33,266 bases of DNA from an uncultured Clostridium sp. GTDB taxonomy: Bacteria; Bacillota; Clostridia; TANB77; CAG-508. Below the pieces are notes generated by a model. The model searched no databases and was not told the DNA's origin. It saw only the letters and a list, made by a program, of their open reading frames with translations. Within the stretch, counting starts at the first letter, position 1; each line of letters starts with the position of its first letter. Where the stretch lies: contig CAOJQV010000014.1 of assembly GCA_948441945.1 (NCBI GenBank), positions 1 through 33,266 of the forward strand, read 5' to 3'. This document shows, in pieces, positions 8,436 through 15,926 of this stretch. Made by a program: the position numbers and the translations under genes.

Positions 8436-9083
8436 ATGAATAAAAAAATATTAATAGGTATTGGAATTATTGTTTTAATAGCATTATTTGGATTTTTAAT
8501 TATCAAAGGGCTATCTAAAGATACAGAAAAAAATACGCTATCAAACCATCAAGAAGAAAAAAAGGAGGAAAACGATATGTATAAAACAGGAAAACATCAT
8601 ACAAAAATAGAAATAAAAAATTATGGAACAATTGAGTTAGAATTAGATGCAGATATTGCACCAATAACAGTTGCTAATTTTGCAAAACTAGTTAATGAAG
8701 GATTTTACGATGGATTAACATTTCACAGAATTATAGAAGGTTTTATGATTCAAGGAGGAGATCCTAAAGGAACTGGAATGGGTGGAAGCAATGAAAATAT
8801 TAAAGGAGAATTCTTAGCAAATGGAGTAAAAAATACAATATCTCATGTTAGAGGAACAATTTCAATGGCTAGGTCAAGCGCATATAATAGTGCAAGTTCA
8901 CAATTTTTTATAGTTCATGAGGATAGTACATTTTTAGATGGACAATATGCAGGATTTGGAAAAGTTACAAGTGGTATAGAAATAGTAGACAAAATATGTG
9001 AAAATGTGCAGGTAGAAGATAATAATGGTACAGTTTTAAAAGAAAATCAACCTATTATAGAAAAAATACAGATGGTGGATTAA
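8436..9083 (+). CDS. Membrane-anchored peptidyl-prolyl isomerase (cyclophilin) with an internal start
   Basis: Cyclophilins catalyse cis-trans isomerisation of prolyl bonds. The start is ATG 8436 behind AAGGAGGT (8421-8428); an upstream in-frame ATG at 8403 lies on the -10 box and is not used. Residues 1-28 hold a single hydrophobic anchor (ILIGIGIIVLIALFGFLII), then a charged spacer. The cyclophilin domain follows from about residue 50, with FHRIIEGFMIQGGDP, GSNENIKGEF, SMARSSAYNSASSQFFI and LDGQYAGFGKV all present. An unusually good internal ribosome binding site (AAAGGAGG at 8561-8568), 8 bases before an in-frame ATG at 8577, could give a soluble form of about 168 residues. Monocistronic. 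Confidence 0.92.
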   Translation: MNKKILIGIGIIVLIALFGFLIIKGLSKDTEKNTLSNHQEEKKEENDMYKTGKHHTKIEIKNYGTIELELDADIAPITVANFAKLVNEGFYDGLTFHRIIEGFMIQGGDPKGTGMGGSNENIKGEFLANGVKNTISHVRGTISMARSSAYNSASSQFFIVHEDSTFLDGQYAGFGKVTSGIEIVDKICENVQVEDNNGTVLKENQPIIEKIQMVD

Positions 9084-9111
9084 AAAAATTTAATTTAATA
9101 TATTAAATGTA

Positions 9112-9704
9112 AAATGTAATAAGAACTAAAATTTATTAGAAAAGGATGTGTTCTTATGAACGAAAAAAAGAATGAAATTATTCTATTTGAAAACCAAGGA
9201 GTAAAGCTAGAAGTTAATCTAAAGGATGAAACTGTGTGGCTTACACAGGCACAGATGGAGGAACTATTTGATGTAAAACACGCAACAATAAGTGAGCATA
9301 TTGGTAATATTTTTAAAGAAGGAGAGCTGGATGAAAAAACTTCTGTCGGAATTTCCGACAAAAGTACAGGCGGTAGAAAGTAAAAATATATAATTTAGAT
9401 GTTATAATATCTGTTGGTTATAGAGTGAAATCCAAAAATGGTGTAATCTTTAAGCAATGGGCAAACAAAATATTGAAAGATTATATGCTAAAAGGCTAAT
9501 CATGTATTTGCAGATGGCAATAAAAGAATTGTAGCGACTTTATTTATATACTTTTTAAACTTTTATGGTATCTTATATAAAGATGGAAAACAAACAATTG
9601 ATAATAATACTTTGACAGCTTTAACTTTATTAATAGCAGAATCAAATCCAAAAGAAAAAGATGTAATTATAGATTTAGTAATGAATTTTTTGAATAATGA
9701 TTAA
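9112..9704 (+). pseudogene. Decayed RhuM-Fic gene copy with leader
   Basis: The leader (9112-9155) and start at ATG 9156 are nearly identical to the intact RhuM-Fic gene at 12946. The N-terminal RhuM head (VWLTQAQMEELF...HIGNIFKEGEL) is followed by a one-base loss near 9380, in AGAAAG. The frame then reads KVKIYNLDVIISVGYRVK and KILKDYMLKG before meeting the Fic end (NHVFADGNKR...MNFLNND, stop at 9704) in yet another frame. About 400 bases of the middle, including most of the Fic domain, are deleted at about 9497. Any product would be a truncated RhuM head of 75 residues (9156-9383). This is a paralogue remnant, not a single-base error. Confidence 0.88.
9344..9360. repeat. Palindrome inside the RhuM remnant
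   Basis: tgtcggaa-t-ttccgaca: 8 + 1 + 8 perfect inverted repeat just after the helix-turn-helix-like segment. The same position in the two other RhuM genes also carries an inverted repeat. Confidence 0.7.
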
Positions 9705-9739
9705 TGCTAAATCTTAGTGATAAATTAGTCAATTTATAG

Positions 9740-9772
9740 AGTAGGTAGTTAGTTGCTAATTATCTACTTTTA
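9740..9772 (+). terminator. Terminator after the RhuM-Fic remnant
   Basis: 13-bp stem (9740-9752 with 9756-9768, two G-U pairs), 3-base loop, then TTTTAT. Confidence 0.7.
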
Positions 9773-9826
9773 TGATAATATAAGTAAAAACAAAATAGTA
9801 AGTTGTAGGGGAGATTGTAATTTGAA

Positions 9827-11044
9827 ATGGAACAAAATATAAAGAAAATAAAGCGAAGTATAAATATATATCCAATATTTGCATCTTTTACAGGGGATAT
9901 GATATTTTTCGTACCAATAGATACTTTATTTCTAACATTAGTAAAAGGACTAAATGCAAGTCAAATAACAGCAATGACTATGGTAGCTTTAATTATATGT
10001 ATAATATCACAAAAGGCTATACTAGCAACTGTAAAAAAGATAGGCAATGTAAATTCTTTAAGATTAGGTACGATATTAATGTTAATTGCAGCATTAGTAT
10101 TAACATTTGGAAAATCATTTGTTTTAATGTTGTTATATAGAAGTATAAACGAAATAGCATTTATGTTCTTAAATATGGATGAAATTATTTTAAAAAGTAA
10201 TCTAAATGCAGTAAATAGAAAAGATGATTATTATAAAATAAGAAACAAATCAAAAATAATGTACTCAATTATAACTTTACTTACAGCATTAGTAGCAGGA
10301 AAATTATTTAATATAAATCAATATTTGCCAATGTATTTGTCAATTATAGTATATATATTATTAGTTGGACTTGCATTTATGTACTACGAAGCAAAAGCAA
10401 ATGAAACTAAAGTAATTAAAGAGAATAAAAAGAAAATAAAAATAACATCAGTTATATTTTTAGTAATATTATCTAATGCAGTATTTTATTCAATTATAAA
10501 AATGGGGCAGAACAATAGTAAATTATTTATGCAATATGATTTTCAAAAATTCTTGTCAATTGAGATGGTAACATACTATATAACAACAATAGTATTTATT
10601 TCAAGAATTGCAAGATTAGTAGGAAATATAGTATTTGGAAAAGTATATTCAAAAATAAAAGATAAGATGAGTATAGTATTAACAATTTGTTTAAGTATGG
10701 CATTTCTATTATTAATTATAGGACATTATATTAACGTAGAATTTATATATAAAGTAATAATAATGTCATTAGGATTTTTCCTAATACTAGCAACAAGAGA
10801 TTCTTTTCAAATATATATTGAAGATGTGGCATTAAGTATTTCTAATAAGGATGAACAACAAAAAGTTGTAATAGATATAGAAGTTTATAGAAGACTAGGA
10901 ACACTAATTTTAAGTGCAATTTTCACACTAATTTTAATGAAATATGAGTTAATAGTAATAGAGTTTATTTTATTAGGTTTAAGTATTGGAGAAATATTTG
11001 TTAATAAAAAATTGTGTGATAAGTTAAAGTCGTACGAAATGTAA
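9827..11044 (+). CDS. MFS-like membrane transporter of unknown substrate
   Basis: 405 residues, hydrophobic, with about 11-12 predicted membrane helices in two halves joined by a charged central loop near residues 193-210 (EAKANETKVIKENKKKIKI). That layout fits the major facilitator superfamily. The classic loop 2-3 motif is weak (VKKIGNVNSLRLG near 67), so this is a divergent member. GGGGAG at 9808-9813 is the likely ribosome binding site, a little far from ATG 9827. It is the first gene between the two RhuM-Fic copies. A drug-efflux role would be a guess. Confidence 0.72.
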   Translation: MEQNIKKIKRSINIYPIFASFTGDMIFFVPIDTLFLTLVKGLNASQITAMTMVALIICIISQKAILATVKKIGNVNSLRLGTILMLIAALVLTFGKSFVLMLLYRSINEIAFMFLNMDEIILKSNLNAVNRKDDYYKIRNKSKIMYSIITLLTALVAGKLFNINQYLPMYLSIIVYILLVGLAFMYYEAKANETKVIKENKKKIKITSVIFLVILSNAVFYSIIKMGQNNSKLFMQYDFQKFLSIEMVTYYITTIVFISRIARLVGNIVFGKVYSKIKDKMSIVLTICLSMAFLLLIIGHYINVEFIYKVIIMSLGFFLILATRDSFQIYIEDVALSISNKDEQQKVVIDIEVYRRLGTLILSAIFTLILMKYELIVIEFILLGLSIGEIFVNKKLCDKLKSYEM

Positions 11045-11058
11045 TTTAGAAATACTGA

Positions 11059-11087
11059 TTGTAATCTACATAAAAGTATGCTATACT
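11059..11087 (+). promoter_or_regulatory. Promoter of the 11173 gene
   Basis: TTGTAA at 11059-11064, 17-base spacer, TATACT at 11082-11087. A compact inverted repeat at 11131-11151 (ttggaggttt-c-aaacctccaa), containing a decoy GGAGG, lies in the leader before the real site at 11160-11166. Confidence 0.55.
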
Positions 11088-11172
11088 AAAATAGAAGTTT
11101 ATTTAGAAACCAAAAAGTAACCATTAATACTTGGAGGTTTCAAACCTCCAAAACAGTTTAAGGAGGCATAAT

Positions 11173-11424
11173 ATGGCAAAAGAAGTTTTTAATCGTAATG
11201 TAGCAGACAAAAACATTGGAGAAATTGAAACCAAAAATAACACCAGAGGAAGTGTAATAGGATTTTGGAATCAGATGGCAGATAATATAGAAAACAAGGT
11301 TAGAGATAGTTATGCTAATTACAGTCATATCAGTTTAGATAGACTCACTTTCGGTTTATTTGGAATTATAAATGCTTTTCTCAATTTCTGTCATACATCC
11401 ATTTGCAATACTTGCAACAGATGA
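11173..11424 (+). CDS. Small hypothetical protein, possibly 3'-truncated
   Basis: 83 residues from ATG 11173 behind AAGGAGG (11160-11166). An in-frame start at 11131 lies inside a hairpin and is less likely. The first 60 residues are hydrophilic (AKEVFNRNVADKNIGEI, then GFWNQMADNIENKVRD). The last 20 (FLNFCHTSICNTCNR) are read antisense through the 3' end of the neighbouring minus-strand gene. It ends in TGA, the only TGA-terminated gene call in the window. This suggests the original 3' end was lost and the frame now runs into the neighbour. No family recognised. Confidence 0.55.
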   Translation: MAKEVFNRNVADKNIGEIETKNNTRGSVIGFWNQMADNIENKVRDSYANYSHISLDRLTFGLFGIINAFLNFCHTSICNTCNR

Positions 11425-11745
11425 CCAACTACTAACTTGTAAAGATATAGGCTTTACCATACTATACAAATCAGTTATAGTTCTGAGAGCATCTGATTTT
11501 TTGGAACATCTTAGTAAAGTATTTTTGAAATGAGTAGCAGTTTCATCTGAAGAATCAACAGTTTTAAATTGTTTTTCGATTTCCTGTCTAAATCCAACAG
11601 ATGTAAAAGATACTGCATTTACATATTTCATAAGATTGTCTAAAATCTTAGAAAGTTTTGTAAACGGATCTTTACTTTGGAAATTTGGTGTATTGATAGC
11701 ATTTAACATCCGTTTTTGATAGTTTTCAAAAGTCTTGTTGTCCAT
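11356..11745 (-). CDS. Hypothetical soluble protein of the accessory island
   Basis: 129 residues on the minus strand, starting at 11745 behind TAGGAGG, with stop TAA at 11356. It starts MDNKTFENYQKRMLNAI, is polar, has no membrane segment or clear metal motif, and is probably mostly helical. Its own promoter lies at 11833-11805. The last 69 bases overlap the end of the 11173 gene on the other strand. No family recognised. Its position next to a tyrosine recombinase suggests cargo of a mobile or recombining region. Confidence 0.65.
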   Translation of the reverse strand: MDNKTFENYQKRMLNAINTPNFQSKDPFTKLSKILDNLMKYVNAVSFTSVGFRQEIEKQFKTVDSSDETATHFKNTLLRCSKKSDALRTITDLYSMVKPISLQVSSWSSVASIANGCMTEIEKSIYNSK

Positions 11746-11804
11746 AAAAGTAACCTCCTAAAAAATTATTTTTACTATGGTTAAAACTACAAAAATCTAA
11801 TTAA

Positions 11805-11833
11805 ATTATACTACAAAATTATGTTAAATGCAA
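11805..11833 (-). promoter_or_regulatory. Promoter of the 11745 minus-strand gene, divergent with the recombinase
   Basis: Minus strand TTGCAT (11833-11828), 17-base spacer, TATAAT (11810-11805). A plus-strand TATAAT at 11851-11856 would place its -35 on the same hexamer (ATGCAA, 11828-11833). The two divergent promoters may therefore share a -35 region and compete. Confidence 0.5.
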
Positions 11834-11911
11834 ATTGAACAAGAATACGATATAATAGATTTAAGTAGTTCTATATATTGTAAATATAAAATAATTAGAA
11901 GGAGGAAAAAT

Positions 11912-12808
11912 TTGAAAGAGTTATTTATTGAAGAAATAATTGTTAAATCAATGAATTTTTTAGATAATAACCAAAGAATATTAAATAAATTCATATCATC
12001 TAAGGAACTTGAGGGTTGCTCAACTAGAACTTTAAATTACTATAAAGATAATCTAATCAAAATGTTAGATACAATAAATCTTCCAATAGATGAAATTAAT
12101 ACTGAAATATTAAAAAATTATTTGGCTAATTATAAAAACAATTCAAATGCAGGTATGGTAACTATAGACAATATAAGAAGAACATTATCAAGTTTCTTTG
12201 CGTGGTTAGAAAATGAAGATTATATTGTTAAAAGTCCAGTCAGAAGGATTCATAAAGTAAAAGCAACTAAAAAGGTTAAAGAAACATTTACAGATGAGAA
12301 CTTAGAAAAGTTAAGAGATACTTGCTCAAATGTAAGAGATTTAGCAATATTAGAACTATTAATTTCAACTGGTATGAGAGTTGGAGAATTAACTAGATTA
12401 AATATAGCTGATATGAACTTTCAAGAAAGAAGTTGCATTGTTTTGGGTAAAGGAAATAGTGAAAGAGAAGTTTATTTTAGTGCAAAAAGTAAAATGTATA
12501 TAAAGAAATATTTAGAAACAAGAACAGATAATAATGAGGCATTATTTGTATCGCTTATAAAACCTTATAATAGATTAGGAATATCAGGAATTGAAATTGC
12601 TATTAGAAATTTAGGAAGAGAAGCAAATATAAATAAAGTACATCCACATAAATTTAGAAGAACAATGGCAACTATGGCTATTGATAAAGGAATGCCTATA
12701 GAGCAAGTACAAAAATTGTTAGGACATATTAAGATAGATACAACAATGGAATATGCAATGGTAAATCAAAATAATGTGAAAAACTCACACAGAAAATTTA
12801 TTACATAA
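11912..12808 (+). CDS. Tyrosine recombinase (XerC/XerD-like)
   Basis: 298 residues if started at TTG 11912, which has AAGGAGG at 11899-11905; the earlier ATG 11828 lies on a promoter and lacks such a site. The core-binding domain covers about 20-105 (SAM-like phage integrase N-terminus). The catalytic domain has every active-site residue: R156 (TGMRVGELTR), a lysine in the beta hairpin (LGKGNSEREV), H246 and R249 (HPHKFRR), H272 (LLGHIKI) and Y281 (TTMEYA). It cuts and rejoins DNA through a 3'-phosphotyrosine link. Chromosomal XerC/D sits elsewhere in most genomes, so this copy, between RhuM-Fic repeats and unknown genes, may act on a local element or an invertible switch. No att site was found. 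Confidence 0.9.
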   Translation: MKELFIEEIIVKSMNFLDNNQRILNKFISSKELEGCSTRTLNYYKDNLIKMLDTINLPIDEINTEILKNYLANYKNNSNAGMVTIDNIRRTLSSFFAWLENEDYIVKSPVRRIHKVKATKKVKETFTDENLEKLRDTCSNVRDLAILELLISTGMRVGELTRLNIADMNFQERSCIVLGKGNSEREVYFSAKSKMYIKKYLETRTDNNEALFVSLIKPYNRLGISGIEIAIRNLGREANINKVHPHKFRRTMATMAIDKGMPIEQVQKLLGHIKIDTTMEYAMVNQNNVKNSHRKFIT

Positions 12809-12823
12809 ATTTATGAAAAAATA

Positions 12824-12851
12824 TTGACAATGATGGTGGTTTTATTATAAA
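12824..12851 (+). promoter_or_regulatory. Promoter of the intact RhuM-Fic gene
   Basis: TTGACA at 12824-12829, 16-base spacer, TATAAA at 12846-12851. The leader is about 88 bases, and its last 44 bases are shared with the remnant at 9112-9155. Confidence 0.65.
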
Positions 12852-12945
12852 ATACAAACAATAGTTCTATGATAATAAATAAAGAAAATATAAATAATAA
12901 TAAATGTAATAATAACTAAAATTTATTAGAAAAGGATGTGTTCTT

Positions 12946-13893
12946 ATGGACGAAAAAAAGAATGAAATTATTTTATTTGAAAATCAAGGAGTAAAATTAG
13001 AAGTTAATTTAAAAGATGAAACCGTATGGCTTACACAAGAGCAAATGTCAAAATTATTTAAAAAAGCTAAATCTACTATTAATGAACATATAAAGAATAT
13101 ATATAAAGAAGGAGAATTAGTAGAAACAGAAACAATGACTAAATTCGGAAATTCCGAATTTGCTGATAAACCTACTAATTATTATAATTTAGATATGATT
13201 ATATCTGTTGGATATCGAGTAAAATCGCAAAATGGTATTTTATTTAGAAAATGGTCTACTAGAATATTAAAAGATTATATGTTAAAAGGATATGCAGTAA
13301 ATCAAAGAAGATTAGAATATTTAGAAAAAACAATTAAGCTTATTGATATAGCAAATAGAATAGATGAAAGACTAGAAGGAAATGATGCAAAAGAAATATT
13401 AAAGGTAATTGGAGATTATTCAAAAGCACTTGATTTACTTGATGATTATGACCATAGAACACTAAAGAAGATAGATGGTAATATTGATGAAAGAAAGATT
13501 GAATACAAAGAATGTATAGAAGTTATAAATAAGTTAAGATTTAATGAAGAAAGTTCGCTATTTGCAGTAGAAAGAGATAAAGGATTAGAATCAATTATAG
13601 GCAATATTTATCAAAGTTTTAGTGGACAAGATATTTATAAAAGTATTGAAGAAAAAGGAGCAAACTTCTTATATTTAATAGTAAAAAATCATGTATTTGC
13701 AGATGGAAACAAAAGAATTGCTGCTACACTATTTATATACTTTTTAAACTTTTATGGTATCTTATATAAAGATGGGAAACAAACAATAGATAATAATACT
13801 TTAACAGCATTAACATTATTGATAGCAGAATCAAATCCAAAAGAAAAAGATGTAATTATAGATTTAGTAATGAATTTTTTGAATAATGATTAA
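12946..13893 (+). CDS. RhuM head fused to a Fic/Doc domain
   Basis: 315 residues from ATG 12946. Residues 1-60 look like a RhuM-family DNA-binding head (VWLTQEQMSKLFKKAKSTINEHI), and 80-125 hold the family core (YYNLDMIISVGYRV...KDYMLKGYAVNQRRLEY). The C-terminal third is a Fic/Doc domain with the complete active motif HVFADGNKR starting at H249. Fic enzymes transfer AMP to target proteins and Doc phosphorylates EF-Tu; the HxFADGNKR form is closest to Doc/Fic toxins. No separate small antitoxin gene is visible, so control may come from the RhuM part. A 21-base palindrome lies in the linker. The terminator follows at 13925. Toxic activity is inferred. Confidence 0.88.
   Translation: MDEKKNEIILFENQGVKLEVNLKDETVWLTQEQMSKLFKKAKSTINEHIKNIYKEGELVETETMTKFGNSEFADKPTNYYNLDMIISVGYRVKSQNGILFRKWSTRILKDYMLKGYAVNQRRLEYLEKTIKLIDIANRIDERLEGNDAKEILKVIGDYSKALDLLDDYDHRTLKKIDGNIDERKIEYKECIEVINKLRFNEESSLFAVERDKGLESIIGNIYQSFSGQDIYKSIEEKGANFLYLIVKNHVFADGNKRIAATLFIYFLNFYGILYKDGKQTIDNNTLTALTLLIAESNPKEKDVIIDLVMNFLNND
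13141..13161. repeat. Palindrome inside the RhuM-Fic gene
   Basis: aaattcggaa-a-ttccgaattt: a perfect 10 + 1 + 10 inverted repeat that encodes KFGNSEF directly after the helix-turn-helix-like segment. It shares the core CGGAA-N-TTCCG with the repeat in the remnant, but the outer bases differ in a compensated way. Confidence 0.75.
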
Positions 13894-13924
13894 TATTACA
13901 TCTACTCGACAACTTACAATAAAT

Positions 13925-13954
13925 AGGGCAGATAAATAGTTATCTGTCCTTTAT
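13925..13954 (+). terminator. Terminator of the RhuM-Fic gene
   Basis: 11-bp stem with one G-U (13925-13935 and 13940-13950), 4-base loop ATAG, then TTAT. It ends just before the first BceR box. Confidence 0.7.
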
Positions 13955-13970
13955 CTTACAAAAATGTAAG
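13955..13970. promoter_or_regulatory. BceR-type operator before the response regulator gene
   Basis: cttacaaaaatgtaag contains TTACA-AAAA-TGTAA, matching the TNACA-N4-TGTAA consensus reported for BceR-like regulators. The -10 TATAAT lies at 13993-13998 with a poor -35, as expected for an activated promoter. The same 16 bases recur at 15845. Confidence 0.8.
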
Positions 13971-14018
13971 ATTCATATAAGAAAAAGTGTGATATAATAC
14001 TTTTGGAGGTATAACAAA

Positions 14019-14700
14019 ATGAAAAAAATACTAATAATAGAAGACGATGAAAAACTAAGAAAAGAGTTAGAAATATTTTTAAATAAAAATGGTTACCAAA
14101 CAGAAACACTTAAAAAATTTAACAATACAATAAATGACATTTTAGAAATAAATCCTGACCTTATATTATTAGACATAAACTTACCACGGAAATGATGGAG
14201 AATATATATGTAAAGAAATTAGAAAACAATCAAATATGGGAATAATAGTAATTACAAGTAGAGACAACGAAATAGATGAATTACTTTCTATTAATTATGG
14301 AGCAGACCATTATATAACAAAACCATTTAACATACAAATACTTTTAGCAAAAATAGGCTCATTATTAAGAAGAACAAATAGCAGTAATGAAATTAAAGAA
14401 AAAATAGATGCAAAAGACTTTATTTTAAATATATCAAATAGTACAATAGAAAAAGATGGTAAAACAATTGAATTAACTAAAAATGAATATAAAATTTTAA
14501 AATATTTAGTTGAAAACAGAAACAAAATTATATCAAGAGAAGAAATAATGGACTCATTATGGGAAAGTGAAAGTTTTATTGATGATAATACTCTTAGTGT
14601 AAATATGACTCGATTAAGAACAAAATTAGAAGAATTAGATTTAAAAGATATAATAGAAACAAGAAGAGGACAAGGATATATATTAAAAGGGAAGGACTAA
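14019..14700 (+). CDS. bceR: OmpR-type response regulator, BceR/VncR-like, frameshifted
   Basis: The gene starts at ATG 14019 behind GGAGGT (14005-14010). The receiver domain begins KKILIIEDDEKLRKELE and reaches the phospho-acceptor D52 in LLDINLP. An extra C at about 14187 then makes a premature TGA at 14193. Dropping one base gives LPGNDGEYICKEIR, and the rest reads on to TAA 14700: TSRDNEIDELLSINYGADHYITKPF, then the winged-helix DNA-binding half (LTKNEYKILKYL, ETRRGQGYIL). The corrected length is 226 residues, normal for the family. Downstream genes show it belongs to a Bce-type module that senses cell-wall-active peptides. It should bind the TTACA-N4-TGTAA boxes at 13955 and 15845. If the frameshift is real, the module would lack its activator. 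Confidence 0.9.
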
Positions 14701-14703
14701 TAT

Positions 14704-15723
14704 ATGAGTTTTAAAAGTTTTATAAAAGATAAAATACTAGCAATTTGTTTATTAATATTTGGGATTATAAGTATAGAAATATTTTTACTTGCCTATCCTT
14801 ATGGTCAATTTATAAAAATATATATTCCAATTATTATTTGTATAATGTATGTAATAGGAATTATTATTGAGTACATACTTAAAAAGAATTTTTATAAAAA
14901 ATTAGCAAATACATTGGATGAATTAGACGAAAAATATCTCATCACAGAGATTATAAATACACCTAACTTTACTGAAGGAAAAATATTAAAAAGTTCACTA
15001 GAACAAGTAGACAAATCAATGGTTGAAAATGTAAATAAATATAAATATCTACAACAAGACTATAAAGAATATATAGAACTCTGGATACATGAAATTAAAA
15101 TTCCAATAGCAACAAGTAAAATGATAGTAGAGAATAATAAAAATGAAATTACCAAAAGTATAGATGAAGAGCTAGACAAAGTAGAAAATTATATTGAACA
15201 AGCTTTATTTTATGCAAGAAGTAATACAGTAGAAAAAGACTATTATATAAAAAAGGTTAAATTAAAAGATATTGTAAATGAAAGTATAAAGAAAAATAAA
15301 AATGTTTTAATTCATGAAAAAATATCCATAAATATTCATGATTTAGAACTAGAAGCAAATACAGACAGTAAATGGATTGTTTTTATATTAAATCAAATTA
15401 TTCAAAACAGTATAAAATATAGAAAACAAAGCAATAATTTAGAAATAGAAATTTATGCAAAACAAGGAAAAGAAAATGTGATTTTGCATATCAAAGATAA
15501 TGGAATAGGAATTAAAAAAGGGGAAATTACAAGGGTATTTGAAAAAGGATTTACTGGAACAAATGGAAGACTAATAGGTAAGAAATCTACAGGAATAGGA
15601 TTATATTTATGTAAAAACTTATGTAATAAATTAGGGATAGCAATAGAACTTAATTCTGTTCAAGATGAAGGAACAGAAATACGACTAGTATTTCCAAAAA
15701 GTAGTATATTTATCGGGAGATAG
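14704..15723 (+). CDS. bceS: Intramembrane-sensing histidine kinase, BceS-like
   Basis: 339 residues, starting 3 bases after the regulator gene. Two helices at about 10-30 and 37-58, with almost no extracellular loop, define the intramembrane-sensing type, which reads its signal through the BceAB transporter. The H box WIHEIKIPIA holds H129; the N box QNSIKY, the G1 box DNGIGI and the G2 box TGIGLYL are all present. The stop TAG (15721-15723) and the last residues (GR) lie inside the left arm of the 59-bp palindrome, so the element has replaced the original end of the gene by a few codons. The catalytic core is unaffected. Confidence 0.92.
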   Translation: MSFKSFIKDKILAICLLIFGIISIEIFLLAYPYGQFIKIYIPIIICIMYVIGIIIEYILKKNFYKKLANTLDELDEKYLITEIINTPNFTEGKILKSSLEQVDKSMVENVNKYKYLQQDYKEYIELWIHEIKIPIATSKMIVENNKNEITKSIDEELDKVENYIEQALFYARSNTVEKDYYIKKVKLKDIVNESIKKNKNVLIHEKISINIHDLELEANTDSKWIVFILNQIIQNSIKYRKQSNNLEIEIYAKQGKENVILHIKDNGIGIKKGEITRVFEKGFTGTNGRLIGKKSTGIGLYLCKNLCNKLGIAIELNSVQDEGTEIRLVFPKSSIFIGR

Positions 15724-15842
15724 GGACGTTCCTTAAATCCCTCAAAAAAGGGAACAAGGGACAGTCTTTAAAATCTTTTCTGTTTTTAAAGACTGTCCCT
15801 TGTTCCCTTTTTTGAGGGATTTAAGGAACGTCCCTATCTCCC
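15715..15842. repeat. Perfect 59-bp palindrome (REP-like element)
   Basis: Arms 15715-15773 and 15784-15842 are exact reverse complements over 59 bp, with a 10-base loop (tcttttctgt). It contains repeated GGGA-type motifs (gggacgttcc, gggaacaaggg, gggacagtc). It separates the kinase gene from the ABC transporter unit, so as RNA it would also act as a strong hairpin. Short GGGAC/GTCCC palindromes of this style are common in clostridial genomes and resemble REP elements moved by Y1 (RAYT) transposases. No transposase gene lies in the window. The element class is inferred. Confidence 0.85.
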
Positions 15843-15844
15843 AT

Positions 15845-15860
15845 CTTACAAAAATGTAAG
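15845..15860. promoter_or_regulatory. BceR-type operator before the ABC transporter genes
   Basis: An identical copy of cttacaaaaatgtaag (see 13955), 3 bases after the palindrome. Extra TGTAA half-sites follow at 15866 and 15883. A -10 TATAAT lies at 15904-15909, about 20 bases further away than in the first copy. Confidence 0.8.
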
Positions 15861-15926
15861 ATAAATGTAAGATAAATCGATATGTAAAAAAGAAAAATAT
15901 AACTATAATATAAATAGAATAAAAAT

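Noticed and set aside
14236..14238. Start at 14236 as a free-standing DNA-binding protein
   Set aside because: The preceding 217 bases encode a normal receiver domain start with its own ribosome binding site, so this is the second half of a frameshifted regulator.
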